In this document: positions 48,586-58,367 of the stretch, in pieces
Layout of the letters: each line of letters opens with the position of its first letter
Numbering within the stretch: the first letter of the stretch is position 1
Assembly (NCBI GenBank): GCA_964035575.1
Contig: OZ037878.1
Coordinates: forward strand, 1-64,000
Direction: 5' to 3'
Length of the DNA: 64,000 bases
Source: Rhynchopus sp. YZ270_cl-10
Lineage: Eukaryota > Euglenozoa > Diplonemea > Diplonemida > Diplonemidae
Notes under the pieces: model-generated
The model's input: only the letters and a program-made list of their open reading frames with translations
Told to the model about the DNA's origin: nothing
Databases searched by the model: none
Program-made: the position numbers and the translations under genes

Positions 48586-49120
48586 AATAAAGAAAAGTTT
48601 ATAAGATGACCCTAAGCCTCTCGGGCTTCGTCACCTGGAAAAAAAAGGCTGTTTTCACTCTCTAATGCACACACATCCAAAAAAAAAAAAGTTTACGTGA
48701 AATGCAAACCCGGCTCGTGACAGTGTATCTTGGTATGACCAGTGCACCAGGGTGGAAAAAGAGAGAAGTTGAAAAGTGCAAACGCCTCACCGTTCATCGG
48801 CGGACGCAGGGCAAATGGAAAAAGGAATAATTTGCAATCGACGCGGACTAAATCATGGAGGCCCAGGAGGGGGGGAAAAAACTGAAAAATAGATGAAAAC
48901 ACTTCAAAAAAAACACAAAAAAAACACAGCATTTTGGGAAGCGTTTTCTTTTTTCCATTTCTCTAGTTTTCCCCTTAGTCTCGGTCGGAGGCGCAAAAAA
49001 ACAACAACAAAACCCCCACAAATTCGCAAACAACGCATCCTTCTTTAAAAAAAATACAACTTCTCCCTTTTTTTGACCAAAAGAAACCCCCTGCAAAACT
49101 CCCCCCCCCCCCTTTTTTTT
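48586..49120. other. Intergenic, 3' of the dehydrogenase kinase gene
   Basis: Carries dispersed motifs at 48690-48727 (GTTTACGTGAAATGCAAACC) and 48773-48793 (AAGTGCAAACGCCTCACC). No gene seen. Confidence 0.45.
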
Positions 49121-50701
49121 TTACCGCATCTTCTTGCTCATCGCGGTTAATGGGTCGAGATAGATGTAGCCGTTTGTGCCGACACCTTCTTGGGATGCGA
49201 TTTCGACTTCGCCGCCGAAGTAGCGTGCAATGCACTTGGTGATGGGGAGGCCGTAGCCGTAGCCAGCGAAGGGAGAGGCTGCGCAGGGGACAGAGCTGAG
49301 AGGCGGTGCGTCGGGGAAGGCGGAGCCACCTGTCGTCCATGGCTTCGCGGTGGTTAGATCATTAGGGTCTTCGTAGGCGGGGGGTGCAGTGGTGTACAGA
49401 TAGCTCTCGCACAGCGGCAGGTTCGTGCGTGCAATGCCCCCACCGTTGTCGCTGACCCGCACCGTCACCGCAGCCGAGTTAGGCGCACACACTGTGATGT
49501 CAATCTGGCCCTCACCCTCCGCAAGGTTTTTGTTTTCGTTCACCGCGCGAACAGAGTTTTTCAACAGCTCGACACACATTGTGTTGAGGTACAACGGAGG
49601 AAAGGTAACACAGCTGACCTCTCCTGACGCACGCACGTTGATTGTGGGCGTCTTCCCGTAGTATACGTCTGACTCCTTTGTGACCTGGCGGACGGCGTGC
49701 TGCACTACCTTCTCAGAGTCCATGCAAGTGCTGAAGAGGCCGACAAACGTAGATGATGGAAGGTCGAATTGGTTGTACCTGAACCCCTTCGCGTCGTCTT
49801 CGCTGATAAGCCCTTCACGCTCGCCGACCTGCAGAATCAACTCCATCAAGTGCGCAATGTGCAGACGTGTTCCGATCCTGCACTTAATGAACGTATCCAT
49901 GAAGTCCGTAATCCGCGGAAACTCCTCCAGAATCCATGTCTGGTTGTCGTCCATGACAGACGCCTGTTCACCGTCGTGGAAGAGGTTCGTCACTTCGACT
50001 GTGGAGCTGAGTGCTTGCTTCAGTTCGAAGATGCCGCGTGCAACGTGCTCGAGGGTGCGGCCGTGTCGTTCCAGAATCTGCAAAGAAAAAAATTGAAATG
50101 TTGAGTTTTGCAAATATATCCAGAAAAGTCATACATCACGCAGCACCGGCAGCATGTCTATGCAGGACTGGAAGTTCTCCGGCTCCTCCATCCGCCGCAT
50201 CGCAACAAACGACTGGAAGTACCAGCTGTGCACCTTGCGGATGGACTTCATATGCGACAGTCCGTACGGCAGGCGGTCCAAATCCTTACCACGACGTGCA
50301 AGCCTGATAGGGATCTCGTGGTAGACGTACTTCGCAAACTTGACGACGTCGCCAAGCGAGATGTCACGCCCCTTGCCAGTATCGGGGAGGAGCTGCCCTG
50401 GGCTGACGAGCGACTGCTGGCGACGCACAAAGTACTCCCACTCACCGAAGTGCGCAGTGAACTCTTTTGACGACATATCCTCCACATCGAACAACGGCTG
50501 CATCGCTGCGAGCCTCCTTTCCAACTCGCACACACGCTCCTCCAGACCCGAGATCACCTCCCTCGTCGACGGCGAAGACGAACTGCAGCAGCGGGCCTGT
50601 GTCTGCAGAGACCCCGAGATGCCCTTCTGGGCTACCTTTCCCACCTGTCCTGTATGGAGCACCACCTCCTTCGCCATGCGGTGCAAACGATTCAATCTCA
50701 T
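49121..50701 (-). CDS. Mitochondrial pyruvate/branched-chain 2-oxoacid dehydrogenase kinase
   Basis: Exon 1 is 50701-50135 (189 codons), the intron 50134-50078 (57 nt, GTATGA...CTTTGCAG), and exon 2 50077-49121 (318 codons plus stop); 507 aa. The N-terminus MRLNRLHRMAKEVVLHTGQV is basic and amphipathic, fitting a mitochondrial presequence. Helical N-domain, then GHKL ATPase: N-box ELLKNSVRAVNEN (Asn about 363), G1 DNGGGI (399-404), G2 GYGYGLPITKCIARYFGG (461-478) and GVGTNGY (487-493). The family phosphorylates E1-alpha of the pyruvate or branched-chain dehydrogenase complex and switches it off. I cannot tell PDK from BCKDK by eye. Longer than animal PDKs (about 400 aa), mainly in the N-terminal region. 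It implies an aerobic mitochondrion. Confidence 0.9.
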
Positions 50702-50976
50702 TTTATTTTTGTTTTGTATTCCCTTCGTTGGTGATGCAGTTTTCGGTCCCTTGGGTGGGGAAAAAAAGTGGGGGAAAGAGAGAAAAGAGAGTCGTTGAAA
50801 CGTATTAAAACGCTTTATACCCCCAAGCCTAAATGGCCTGCTATGATTTTGCACGATAGTTACCGTGAGAACATAGCAGGTCCCCTAAGGGCAATCATTC
50901 GCACAGTTCGTCAACGCGCCGTGTCATCCAATGCCATCGCTGTAGAGTGACTTGCCTTGGGACATCGGTTGACTCC
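50702..50976. other. Intergenic, no gene seen
   Basis: 5' flank of the kinase gene. Nothing else recognised. Confidence 0.4.
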
Positions 50977-51792
50977 TTACGTAGATCTCAGTCGCTTGCG
51001 GGATTCCTCCGTTGGTTCGTCTCTGCCGCGTTTCGGACGGGATTCAACCACTAAATGCCCCAAATAGCCGTCCTTCACTGTGTTCGACACAACATCGCTG
51101 CAGCCGGAAAGGTAGATGCTCTCCAACGAACTGCATCCATACAGGAAGAAAATTCCAGTTTCTGTAACGATGCCTAGTGGTGATAAGTCCAGTGTACACA
51201 AAGCACTACATCCAGAAAGGAAGAAATGCCCAGTAGACGTAAGACTCCTCAATGGTGTTAAATCCAGTGTACACAAAGCACTGCATGCATGAAGGAATCT
51301 GGGTCCAATGTGTGTAACATGGATCAACCCAGAGAGGTCGATGCTTGTTAATGAAGTGCAGCTGTCAAGAAAGCTGACTCCAATTTGAGTCACAACAGAC
51401 ACAGCACTCAGATCAAGACTCGTCAACGATGCCCTCGAGAGGAACTTATCAGGAATCACCGTCGCAACCTCCGCCTGCAGAAGCAAACACGCCACCTCAG
51501 GGTCTCTCACACTCTCCAGCCTGTTTGAAGTGATGTCTGTCTCACCCAACGCCTGAAGTGCTGCTCTGGCCTCGAACTTCTTCATTATCGCTAGAAATAT
51601 CGTGTCACCAGCACTCAGCTGCGTCATATCGTATCCTGCGTCCATTTCCTCCCCCCCGAAACTCATCACAAAGCCGTCTTCAGGCAACCCCACTGCAGAC
51701 GCGACCTTCCGACGCATATCCGCAGGTGTGTCATCCTCACCCAGCTCCACCGTATGCTTCACTCCGTTCAACCCTTCGATAGTCAAATCCAT
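50977..51792 (-). CDS. Ubiquitin-like/LRR protein 3
   Basis: 271 aa. A ubiquitin-like domain (MDLTIEGLNGVKHTVELGED ... LSAGDTIFLAIMKK) is followed by the same linker (ALQALGETDITSNRLESVRD) and about five BspA-type LRRs (LTSLDLSAVSVVTQIG, LCTLDLTPLRSLTSTG), then a basic tail SRPKRGRDEPTEESRKRLRS that could act as a nuclear signal. Clearly homologous to the pair at 26.8-30.3 kb but about 60 percent similar by eye, so an older duplicate. It has no intron at the MRTTK position (here IMKKFEARAALQALGETD). Function unknown. Confidence 0.85.
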   Translation of the reverse strand: MDLTIEGLNGVKHTVELGEDDTPADMRRKVASAVGLPEDGFVMSFGGEEMDAGYDMTQLSAGDTIFLAIMKKFEARAALQALGETDITSNRLESVRDPEVACLLLQAEVATVIPDKFLSRASLTSLDLSAVSVVTQIGVSFLDSCTSLTSIDLSGLIHVTHIGPRFLHACSALCTLDLTPLRSLTSTGHFFLSGCSALCTLDLSPLGIVTETGIFFLYGCSSLESIYLSGCSDVVSNTVKDGYLGHLVVESRPKRGRDEPTEESRKRLRST

Positions 51793-53210
51793 TTGTTGCT
51801 TTTTGTATTAACGATATTCTCCCTTGTGGTGATGTTGATGTGGAGAAAGTGTGGACGGAGCCAACGTGTTGCAGAAGAGTATCCAAGGTAGACAGGTGTG
51901 GTCTTCATTCATGCATTTGGAAGCCCCGTGGTGCAGAGCAGGCGAATGGAAACCTCCACACACCTCAACCCTTGCAATGTTCACTTGCATAGGTGGAAAC
52001 CCACACCGTTCTGCCATTGTCGCAGGAAACTGCACAAACCGTCGCCACAACGAGCACCTTAGTGTAGAAGGATAGTGTGGGGGAAAGGAAGAAGAAGAAG
52101 GCACAGCAGCATCATCAGGAGACGCTCAAGCAGGCCATGCTTAGCTACCTAAGAAGCAGAAAACGAACAACACTCCGTCGTTGGTGGTGCACAATGCAGA
52201 GCTACCGTATGGGGAATAATCCTACAGAAGCTCACCTACAATATTTGAAATGGGCTTGTTTTGCTTCTTCTGAATTCAAAAAAAAAATACTGTGGGAAGG
52301 GGAAGGGGGGTGGCCATAGCTTGTGTTAACTCGTTTTGCCCTCCAACCCCGAATAAAAAATCCCTAAAAATGAATTGTGCGTAAGACACAATAAAAAACA
52401 AATTCATATCCGTGCTACTAGCAAACAGTAGGCATTTAAGGGTGTAACATGTACTCCCCATTTACACTCCTTTTTTTCTCTGTGAAAAAGAATGAAAGTG
52501 CAAACACCTCACCGGACACAGGACAGCCAAAAAAAAATGGAAATTGAAAGCAAATGTATCTCACTGAACAGATCTTGCTTTTGAACACAAAAAAAAAGAT
52601 CCCCTTCCGTTACATATAAAAAACGCTGATAAGCGCAGTTTAGGAAGCAGTGTTCTTTCGAGGATTTCGCGATTTTCAAATCGCGGGTGGGGGCGTAAAA
52701 AAAAAAAGCCCTAAAAAAAAATCCCCATCCCCATCCCTACCTACTGTGTCGCGTTCGCAAGCTCTATCAAAGCCTTCGTGTTGTTCGCGAGCTGTTGATT
52801 TAGGAATTGTATTTAGGTGGCATCGAACAGACGCCTAATATCAGCACCTGCCCAGGGATAGCCTGGCAACGTATTCCTGAGGGTCTGTCTTGTCTCAATG
52901 TTGGTTTAGCGTCTTATCAGAATCAGGTGTTACTTTTTTTGTGTCAAAAGGCGGAGATTTCTACAGAAGCTGAGGGTGAGAACAAGGACGCCGAGAGTGA
53001 GAACGTGGAAGACGCAGAAGCGGCATACAAAGGGGGATGGTAAAACGCTGTTTACAGCATCCTTGACGAAGTAACCTCACCACACGTCTTTTCAAGTTTC
53101 ATTTTTTTCAAGGTGCGTATGCAGGCCGAGATGGAGGACGCACTTCAGCGAGACGGCAGACGAGCGAGAGATAGAGGAGCTCCACAAGGAGGTGTTCAAG
53201 ACCACTTCGT
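51793..53210. other. Gene-free stretch
   Basis: 52080-52320 on the plus strand has a modest protein-like frame (TLKQAMLSYLRSRKRTTLRR) without family or context. A dispersed AAGTGCAAACACCTCACCGG motif at 52496. No firm gene. Confidence 0.35.
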
Positions 53211-53816
53211 TCAAAGTGGTTCGGGTGCACGTTGCAGAAGTCTCACAAGGGCAGCGCTCAAAGAGTTGGGCTTCAACGAGACCGACGATGTGGTCTTCTG
53301 CGACTGCAACTTGGGACCTCGACAGCCTTCGGCAGCACATCAGGGGGAAGAAGCACAAGGAATTGGCGACGAAGAAAAAGGTCCCGAAGGTGAAGAAGCG
53401 AGTTTCGAGGTGTCCGAGAGTACCTTGTACATACCTGTTCCATAAGCGCTGTCGGGTTGCATATAGTTGACGGCGAAGGCTCTGCTCTTGACCCACCAAC
53501 GCCGCTCAACTCTTGCAGGGAGTGCGTGATGTCGGATAGCTGTGTGTTTCGTGTATGGGACGACGTTATGTTTGCGATGGCTACCATTAAATTTTCGCTT
53601 TGAGGCCAAAGGACATACCTTATTGAGCAACGCAGTCACGTTCTCCGAGTCGGCACCGCTGTCGACGAGCTTCTCGTTGACCAATCGTAGCAGCTGCCCG
53701 ACATTGGTGATGTTGTTGAAGCCAAGCTCTCGAAGGTTTTCGAGTGCAGACGCGACCTGCTCACGCTCTAGCGCGTCAAGACATTCGAACACCTTTTCAT
53801 TGTGAGCACTCAGCAT
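53211..53816 (-). CDS. Small three-exon protein, unknown
   Basis: Exon 1 is 53816-53619 (66 codons), intron 53618-53540 (79 nt, GTATGT...CACACAG), exon 2 53539-53435 (35 codons), intron 53434-53298 (137 nt, GTATGT...GTCGCAG), and exon 3 53297-53211 (28 codons plus stop). All joins are phase 0, total 129 aa. The N-terminus is amphipathic helix (FECLDALEREQVASALENLR, VGQLLRLVNEKLVDSG) and the end is again helical (SLSAALVRLLQRA). Both donors are identical GTATGT preceded by G. Exon 3 and intron 2 overlap a plus-strand frame with LRQHIRGKKHKELA, so the 3' half is the less certain part. No family recognised. Confidence 0.5.
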
Positions 53817-54061
53817 GTTTTTACATGAATAAGGGTCTTATCAGGTAAGGTGCCCTTCGAACAGACCTGAGAGCGGACACAGGAGGGAGGGAGGGGGTGT
53901 AAATGTGTGTCTGTCCAGATGCTGTGTGTGTGAATCAGTACAACTATTTTTCTTTGACAAAAAAAGTAGAAACCAACGTTTTGTTACTGTTACTTTTTCT
54001 ATCTCTCTAATGTGGCTTTTTTTTTGCATTCTCAATTGTGGGATAGTAAACATCCATCTAT
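53817..54061. other. Intergenic, no gene seen
   Basis: T-rich; nothing recognised. Confidence 0.4.
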
Positions 54062-55603
54062 CTACAGCGAAACGGAAGCGAGCACCTGGCAGTATAGACT
54101 GGAGAGGACCGGCTGTGCGTCTGCGTCACAGATGACCACTACATCGTCTTCCGCATTGTCGGGCCGCCAGCCCTTCATTTTGTAGCCTTCTCGGCTCTTG
54201 GGGGAGCTGACGGTGACGCACACTTCGCGGCAGAAGGCGAGCTGCTGGCGGATGATCGGGAGCATGCTGTCGAAGCAGCGCACTGCGAATGTGTCGTGGT
54301 CTTCGTTGCTTGCGACCACGTTGCCTTGGCTCAGTGTCACGTGGTACTTATGCACACCTGCCAGCATCGGCACGGCAGTCGTCACACCTGGTGCCAGGAT
54401 ACCACGATGCTTGTCTAGCAGATGTGCTGCCGTCTTGCGCATGCACTCAAAGATCTGCACCTGGGTTGCCCCGCACCGCGCCTGCAACGACGGCGACGAC
54501 ACCGACACGACCTCGACACCTTCCCGCCGGTACAGCAGCAGCAGCCCCTTCACAGGGCTGCCCTCGCTTCCAAGCATCACAGTGTCCGCAAACACATCCT
54601 CTGTGTTCGCCATGGCTGCCTCGTACCCAATGCTCCGGAGGTAGTGCAACGCAACGTGCGTCAGCTGCGGTGGCAACGAGCTCACTACCACATCACCATT
54701 GAAGGTCACAAACTCGCCCATCCGCACATATGTGGGACAGCCACGCGCCTCTCGGGAATGCACCTGCAGGAGGTCTTCCATTTGGTACAGCGACTCAACC
54801 GCTCGCTCTGTGATGTGTGCGGGAAACGGTTTTGTGGGAATCGCCTTTTGAAAGCTGCCTGCTGCGTGTCTGCTGATGTCATCGAGAAAGGCGGGGAGGG
54901 CACCTGCCTCCTTTGCGTCGCGTACACTGGGCCAGAGGAAGAGAAGCGACGCCAGGATGCTTTGCGTCTGCGAGAGCACCGTTTCGCGTGTCTGCCACGG
55001 TGCGCGCATGCGGATGTTGTGCTTCACCGACCCCAACGTATCGGCAAGGCGCTGCACCTTCGCTGCCGTCGCCACGTCCACACGCAGGTCCACAGAAAGG
55101 TCCGGTATCGAGAGCACCATACGCTCGCTGTCCAGCATGATGCGTGCCACTCTTGCACCCTTTGTCTGGTCGTTCCCCATGATCATCGCAGTGCCCTGCA
55201 CTGTCAGGAAGGTGTGCCCGCTGTCTCGCGCATTCGCAACCTTGATGGAGGATGGCACCTGGCCACCGGAGAGCTCCCCTACCGTCCAGAGCGCGCAGAT
55301 GAATGTGTCCTTTGCGTTGGGCACTCTGCGGGAGATGGCACGCAGCTTCATCCCGCCACGTTGAAAGGTTGCAGTTTCTGTGTAGTCACCCGACAGCACC
55401 TTTGCGTGTACGTGGATGTTGTGCAGCAGCGGCGCAAGCGTCGTGAGCAACGCATCCTTCTCGGGGTACATGAACACCACCTCCTCCCTCTCCAGGATGC
55501 ACAGTCGCAGGGGCACCTCGCGTTCGCTGCCTGCGGGGCTCGCAGCGGCATTGGGTGGAGAAGCCTGACTGGCTTCGGGTGCAGACATCGTTGCGACTGT
55601 CAT
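54062..55603 (-). CDS. 513-aa protein, possibly longin-type
   Basis: Start MTVATMSAPEASQ at 55603. After a disordered Ala/Pro/Ser start (residues 1-30) the chain is a compact alternating beta/alpha protein without transmembrane segments: VPLRLCILEREEVVFMYPEK, FICALWTVGELSGG, FAVRCFDSMLPIIRQQLAFC, DVVVICDADAQPVLSS. The opening strand-turn-strand followed by a helix (LLTTLAPLLHN) resembles longin domains of trafficking factors such as MON1, CCZ1 or HPS proteins, but no diagnostic motif is visible and I do not claim a family. Single exon; a few hundred bases separate it from its neighbours. Confidence 0.72.
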   Translation of the reverse strand: MTVATMSAPEASQASPPNAAASPAGSEREVPLRLCILEREEVVFMYPEKDALLTTLAPLLHNIHVHAKVLSGDYTETATFQRGGMKLRAISRRVPNAKDTFICALWTVGELSGGQVPSSIKVANARDSGHTFLTVQGTAMIMGNDQTKGARVARIMLDSERMVLSIPDLSVDLRVDVATAAKVQRLADTLGSVKHNIRMRAPWQTRETVLSQTQSILASLLFLWPSVRDAKEAGALPAFLDDISRHAAGSFQKAIPTKPFPAHITERAVESLYQMEDLLQVHSREARGCPTYVRMGEFVTFNGDVVVSSLPPQLTHVALHYLRSIGYEAAMANTEDVFADTVMLGSEGSPVKGLLLLYRREGVEVVSVSSPSLQARCGATQVQIFECMRKTAAHLLDKHRGILAPGVTTAVPMLAGVHKYHVTLSQGNVVASNEDHDTFAVRCFDSMLPIIRQQLAFCREVCVTVSSPKSREGYKMKGWRPDNAEDDVVVICDADAQPVLSSLYCQVLASVSL

Positions 55604-55861
55604 CTTCTAGTGAAGATGACACAGAGGAAAGGATGTGTCCTGGGTCTTATCTCATAGTGCTGTGTGAAATGCCTATGTGTGTGGTGGTGTGGGGTTAAGA
55701 GTGAAGTTGAGGGGACGAAGGTGGCCAAAGAAGAGTTGCTGATGAAGGCTGAAGAGTCACAAAACAAAAACGCTGTGCATGTGAATGCACAGCAGAATGT
55801 GGTAGTGAGAAAGACAGTGTACAATGATTGCCGGTGTTGCTGTTGGGTGGGCGATGTATGG

Positions 55862-57451
55862 TCATCGCGACAGTGTCTTCGACACACGTTTCTTCTGTGT
55901 GGAGTGCTTCCGCTTGGCTTTTGGTTCGGGTCTGTTCATGGACTCGGAAATTTCCTGCAGCACAGCACCTGCGTTGCCTTCCCGCTGACGAAGTATTGTG
56001 TCACGCCTGCGCCTGTAGACAAGAACCTGCAGCCAGGAGATGTATGCTGCTCGCGAGGTTCCGGAGGGTGCGTTCCAGTCTTGGCTGGCAAGGAACTTGT
56101 CGGTGACTGCTTCGCCGTGTTGTTTGGCGCGCCTGCCAATTTCCTTAGCAAGAACGAAGCAGTGCATCAGCGTTGCGTGCATCGCAGCCTTGCGAGACCG
56201 TGTGTGGTCCTGCACGAGGTGCGTCTGGAGGTTGGAGTGGATACGCTTGATGGCGTCGACGTTCATGCTTTGGAAGGAGCATTTCTTGTCCATCGCGTCA
56301 ATCTCACGTCTAGGCGAGTCTGGCGACGTTGGGTGCTGTGCCTTAGGAGATGGGAATGTGCTGCCAAAGGGCGAGTCGGGCAGCTGTGTGTCAAGGCGAA
56401 GCTGCGCGGGGTTCCCCTCTGTGCTGTTTCGCATGTAGCTGTCTAGCTTTTTGCAGAGTTCGGACACTTTCGGGTCTGCGTTCTTATTGCAGAGGACGCT
56501 GTCGACGGCGTTCTGGATGGACTGGACGGTGCTCTTGAGGAGGTCGCGGTTCTGCTGCACTGCAGCCATCTGCTCCTGGACGCGCTTGAGGGCGGCAGCG
56601 CTGTCGATGAGCTTCTCTTCGAGCTGGTCTGCCTCCTCCGCTTCTTCTGCGCCTTCTTCGAGCGCCGTGTTGAGCCTGCTTTGGAGCTGTTCCATGCGCA
56701 GCTTGCATGTGTTCTCTGTCTCCTCGACAGACGCAATGCGGAGCTCGTCCAGCGCTTCAAGCGCCTTCTTGCCACGTGCCTCCTGCTGGCGGAGACGCTG
56801 TTCTGCGTCCTTCAGCATGCGCTCGCGGTGGAGCATCTCCTCGTCTAGCTGCAGCTGCATGATGCGGATCTGTGCAGTGTGCTCTGCGTTCATGCGTTCG
56901 ATGGTCATGTTCTCCATGTCACGCTCCTCAAGCACGTCTTCCTGGTTTTCCTCGCACGTCAGGTCCTCCAGGTTCAGAGGGAAGGCGACGCCGTGCTCTT
57001 TGCTGGTCTCCTGCAGCTCTGTTACGCGGAAGAGCTGGTCGCGCAGCAGAAGCATTTCCTTCATCAACGAGCGGCGCTCGTGTGTCGAACGTGCGTCGCG
57101 GCGGCGAAGGCGGCCCTTCATGAAGTCCATGAGCGTGTCGTAGTGCTTCACCTTGCTCACCTCGCGGTCAAGCTCGTTCTCCGCACTCTTCAGCTGCTGC
57201 TTCAAGCGGCGGTTGCTAGTGTGCAGCCCCATGCACATATCCGAACGCTGCTCCGCAAAGTCATAGATCTGCCGCAGCAAAGCCCTCACCGCACCCCTGT
57301 CTGCAGCAGAGACGTGCTGCAGCAGCTCACGCTCTATGTCCAGCACCACCACGGAGAACTCTTTCTCACTGTTCTCCACCGCAGGCACCTGCTCGCAGAT
57401 GCTCACTTGCGTCGCACGCCGGCCTGTGTAAGACACAATACTGCCACGCAT
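55862..57451 (-). CDS. Coiled-coil protein, probably cytoskeletal
   Basis: 529 aa. Residues 30-60 predict a helix (LDIERELLQHVSAADRGAV). Long coiled coils run from about 75 to 135 and 180 to 345 (KQQLKSAENELDREVSKVKH; EEAEEADQLEEKLIDSAAAL; VQEQMAAVQQNRDLLKSTVQ). The C-terminal part has a basic helical block (FVLAKEIGRRAKQHGEAVTD) and ends KRVSKTLSR. No EF-hand, kinase or membrane segment. A CCACAGAAGCC stretch upstream can serve as SL acceptor. Flagellar or basal-body role is plausible from context only. Confidence 0.78.
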   Translation of the reverse strand: MRGSIVSYTGRRATQVSICEQVPAVENSEKEFSVVVLDIERELLQHVSAADRGAVRALLRQIYDFAEQRSDMCMGLHTSNRRLKQQLKSAENELDREVSKVKHYDTLMDFMKGRLRRRDARSTHERRSLMKEMLLLRDQLFRVTELQETSKEHGVAFPLNLEDLTCEENQEDVLEERDMENMTIERMNAEHTAQIRIMQLQLDEEMLHRERMLKDAEQRLRQQEARGKKALEALDELRIASVEETENTCKLRMEQLQSRLNTALEEGAEEAEEADQLEEKLIDSAAALKRVQEQMAAVQQNRDLLKSTVQSIQNAVDSVLCNKNADPKVSELCKKLDSYMRNSTEGNPAQLRLDTQLPDSPFGSTFPSPKAQHPTSPDSPRREIDAMDKKCSFQSMNVDAIKRIHSNLQTHLVQDHTRSRKAAMHATLMHCFVLAKEIGRRAKQHGEAVTDKFLASQDWNAPSGTSRAAYISWLQVLVYRRRRDTILRQREGNAGAVLQEISESMNRPEPKAKRKHSTQKKRVSKTLSR

Positions 57452-57583
57452 CGTGCATTAGGCCTAAGGCTTCTGTGGGCTTGTGGAAGAAAGGGGGAGA
57501 GGAGGGAGATGGAGAGGTAGAGGTGAGCCAAAGTGAGGGGTTCCGTTTTTGTGTCCAAAATATCCACTCAAGAGCGACTCTCT

Positions 57584-58120
57584 CTAAGCATTCTTTGCGT
57601 CGGCGGCGGAGCTGCTCACAGACTCCCGCTGAAGCTGCTTTTGTATTTCTGCCTTGCGGTCCTGCTCTCTCTGTGGTGTGTGAGGGTGTTAAGCAAAAGT
57701 GGGTAGCTTCCAGGGTGTGAGCCGAGAGTGCGAGGGGCCACATACCTGCATCCCTTCCCTTGTCGGGAAATATCTGTGCTTCAGCCCAGGGAAGGACGGT
57801 GTTGCCGCCCGCTGAATTTTCTTCCCTGCATCGAACGGAAGCTTGTGCGCGAAGCTCCACTTGCGCAGTGTAATGAGGAGGGTTGCCCTGTTCAGGTTCA
57901 GCGCATCCTTCAGCTGCCACCCCTTAGATGCGAAGAGCACCGAAGACCCGAGCTCGTGCGCAGAGTTGTACCGCAGGGTGATGCTTTGCTGACCGTGCTC
58001 GATGGCGGCTGCCTGCCACACTGGGTAGTTCTCGTCGTTTCTGGTGTTGATGTGGATCCCAAGCGTCGATTTGTCGGCCATAACGTCGTTCAGGTTTTCA
58101 TAAAAGCTAACCCGAGACAT
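57584..58120 (-). CDS. Small two-exon protein, unknown
   Basis: Exon 1 is 58120-57746 (125 codons), the intron 57745-57671 (75 nt, GTATGT...CACCACAG), and exon 2 57670-57584 (28 codons plus stop); 153 aa. Text includes MSRVSFYENLNDVMADKSTL, PVWQAAAIEHGQQSITLRYN, NRATLLITLRKWSFAHKLPF and a charged helical end REQDRKAEIQKQLQRESVSS. A compact soluble protein with a helical tail; resembles small axonemal inner proteins in style but no family is recognised. Without splicing, exon 1 would read 18 further codons to a stop. Confidence 0.65.
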
Positions 58121-58367
58121 GCATTCCGGCGCTTCCTGTTTTGTGTTGCAATTTTATGTTTCTCTCCTTCAAAACTTCACACAACGCTTTTGGTTTTAGG
58201 AAACACACAAGGTGCCAGGTTCTAGGATATGCACGGAACCACATTGTACATTATTATTTCCATTACATCCAATACGTGGGAAAGCTTTTTGATAAAAATT
58301 GGAAGAACAAGAACCAGCGCGTGTGGAAGAAAAAGGAAGAGGATATTTTCTCAATGAAAAGTGGTGT

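Noticed and set aside
52807-53043. 78-codon plus-strand frame with acidic Glu/Asp repeats
   Set aside because: Short, no homologous look, and against the direction of the surrounding array.
54062-55603. MON1 identification for the 513-aa protein
   Set aside because: Only a vague longin-like pattern at the N-terminus; no conserved MON1 signature could be pointed to.
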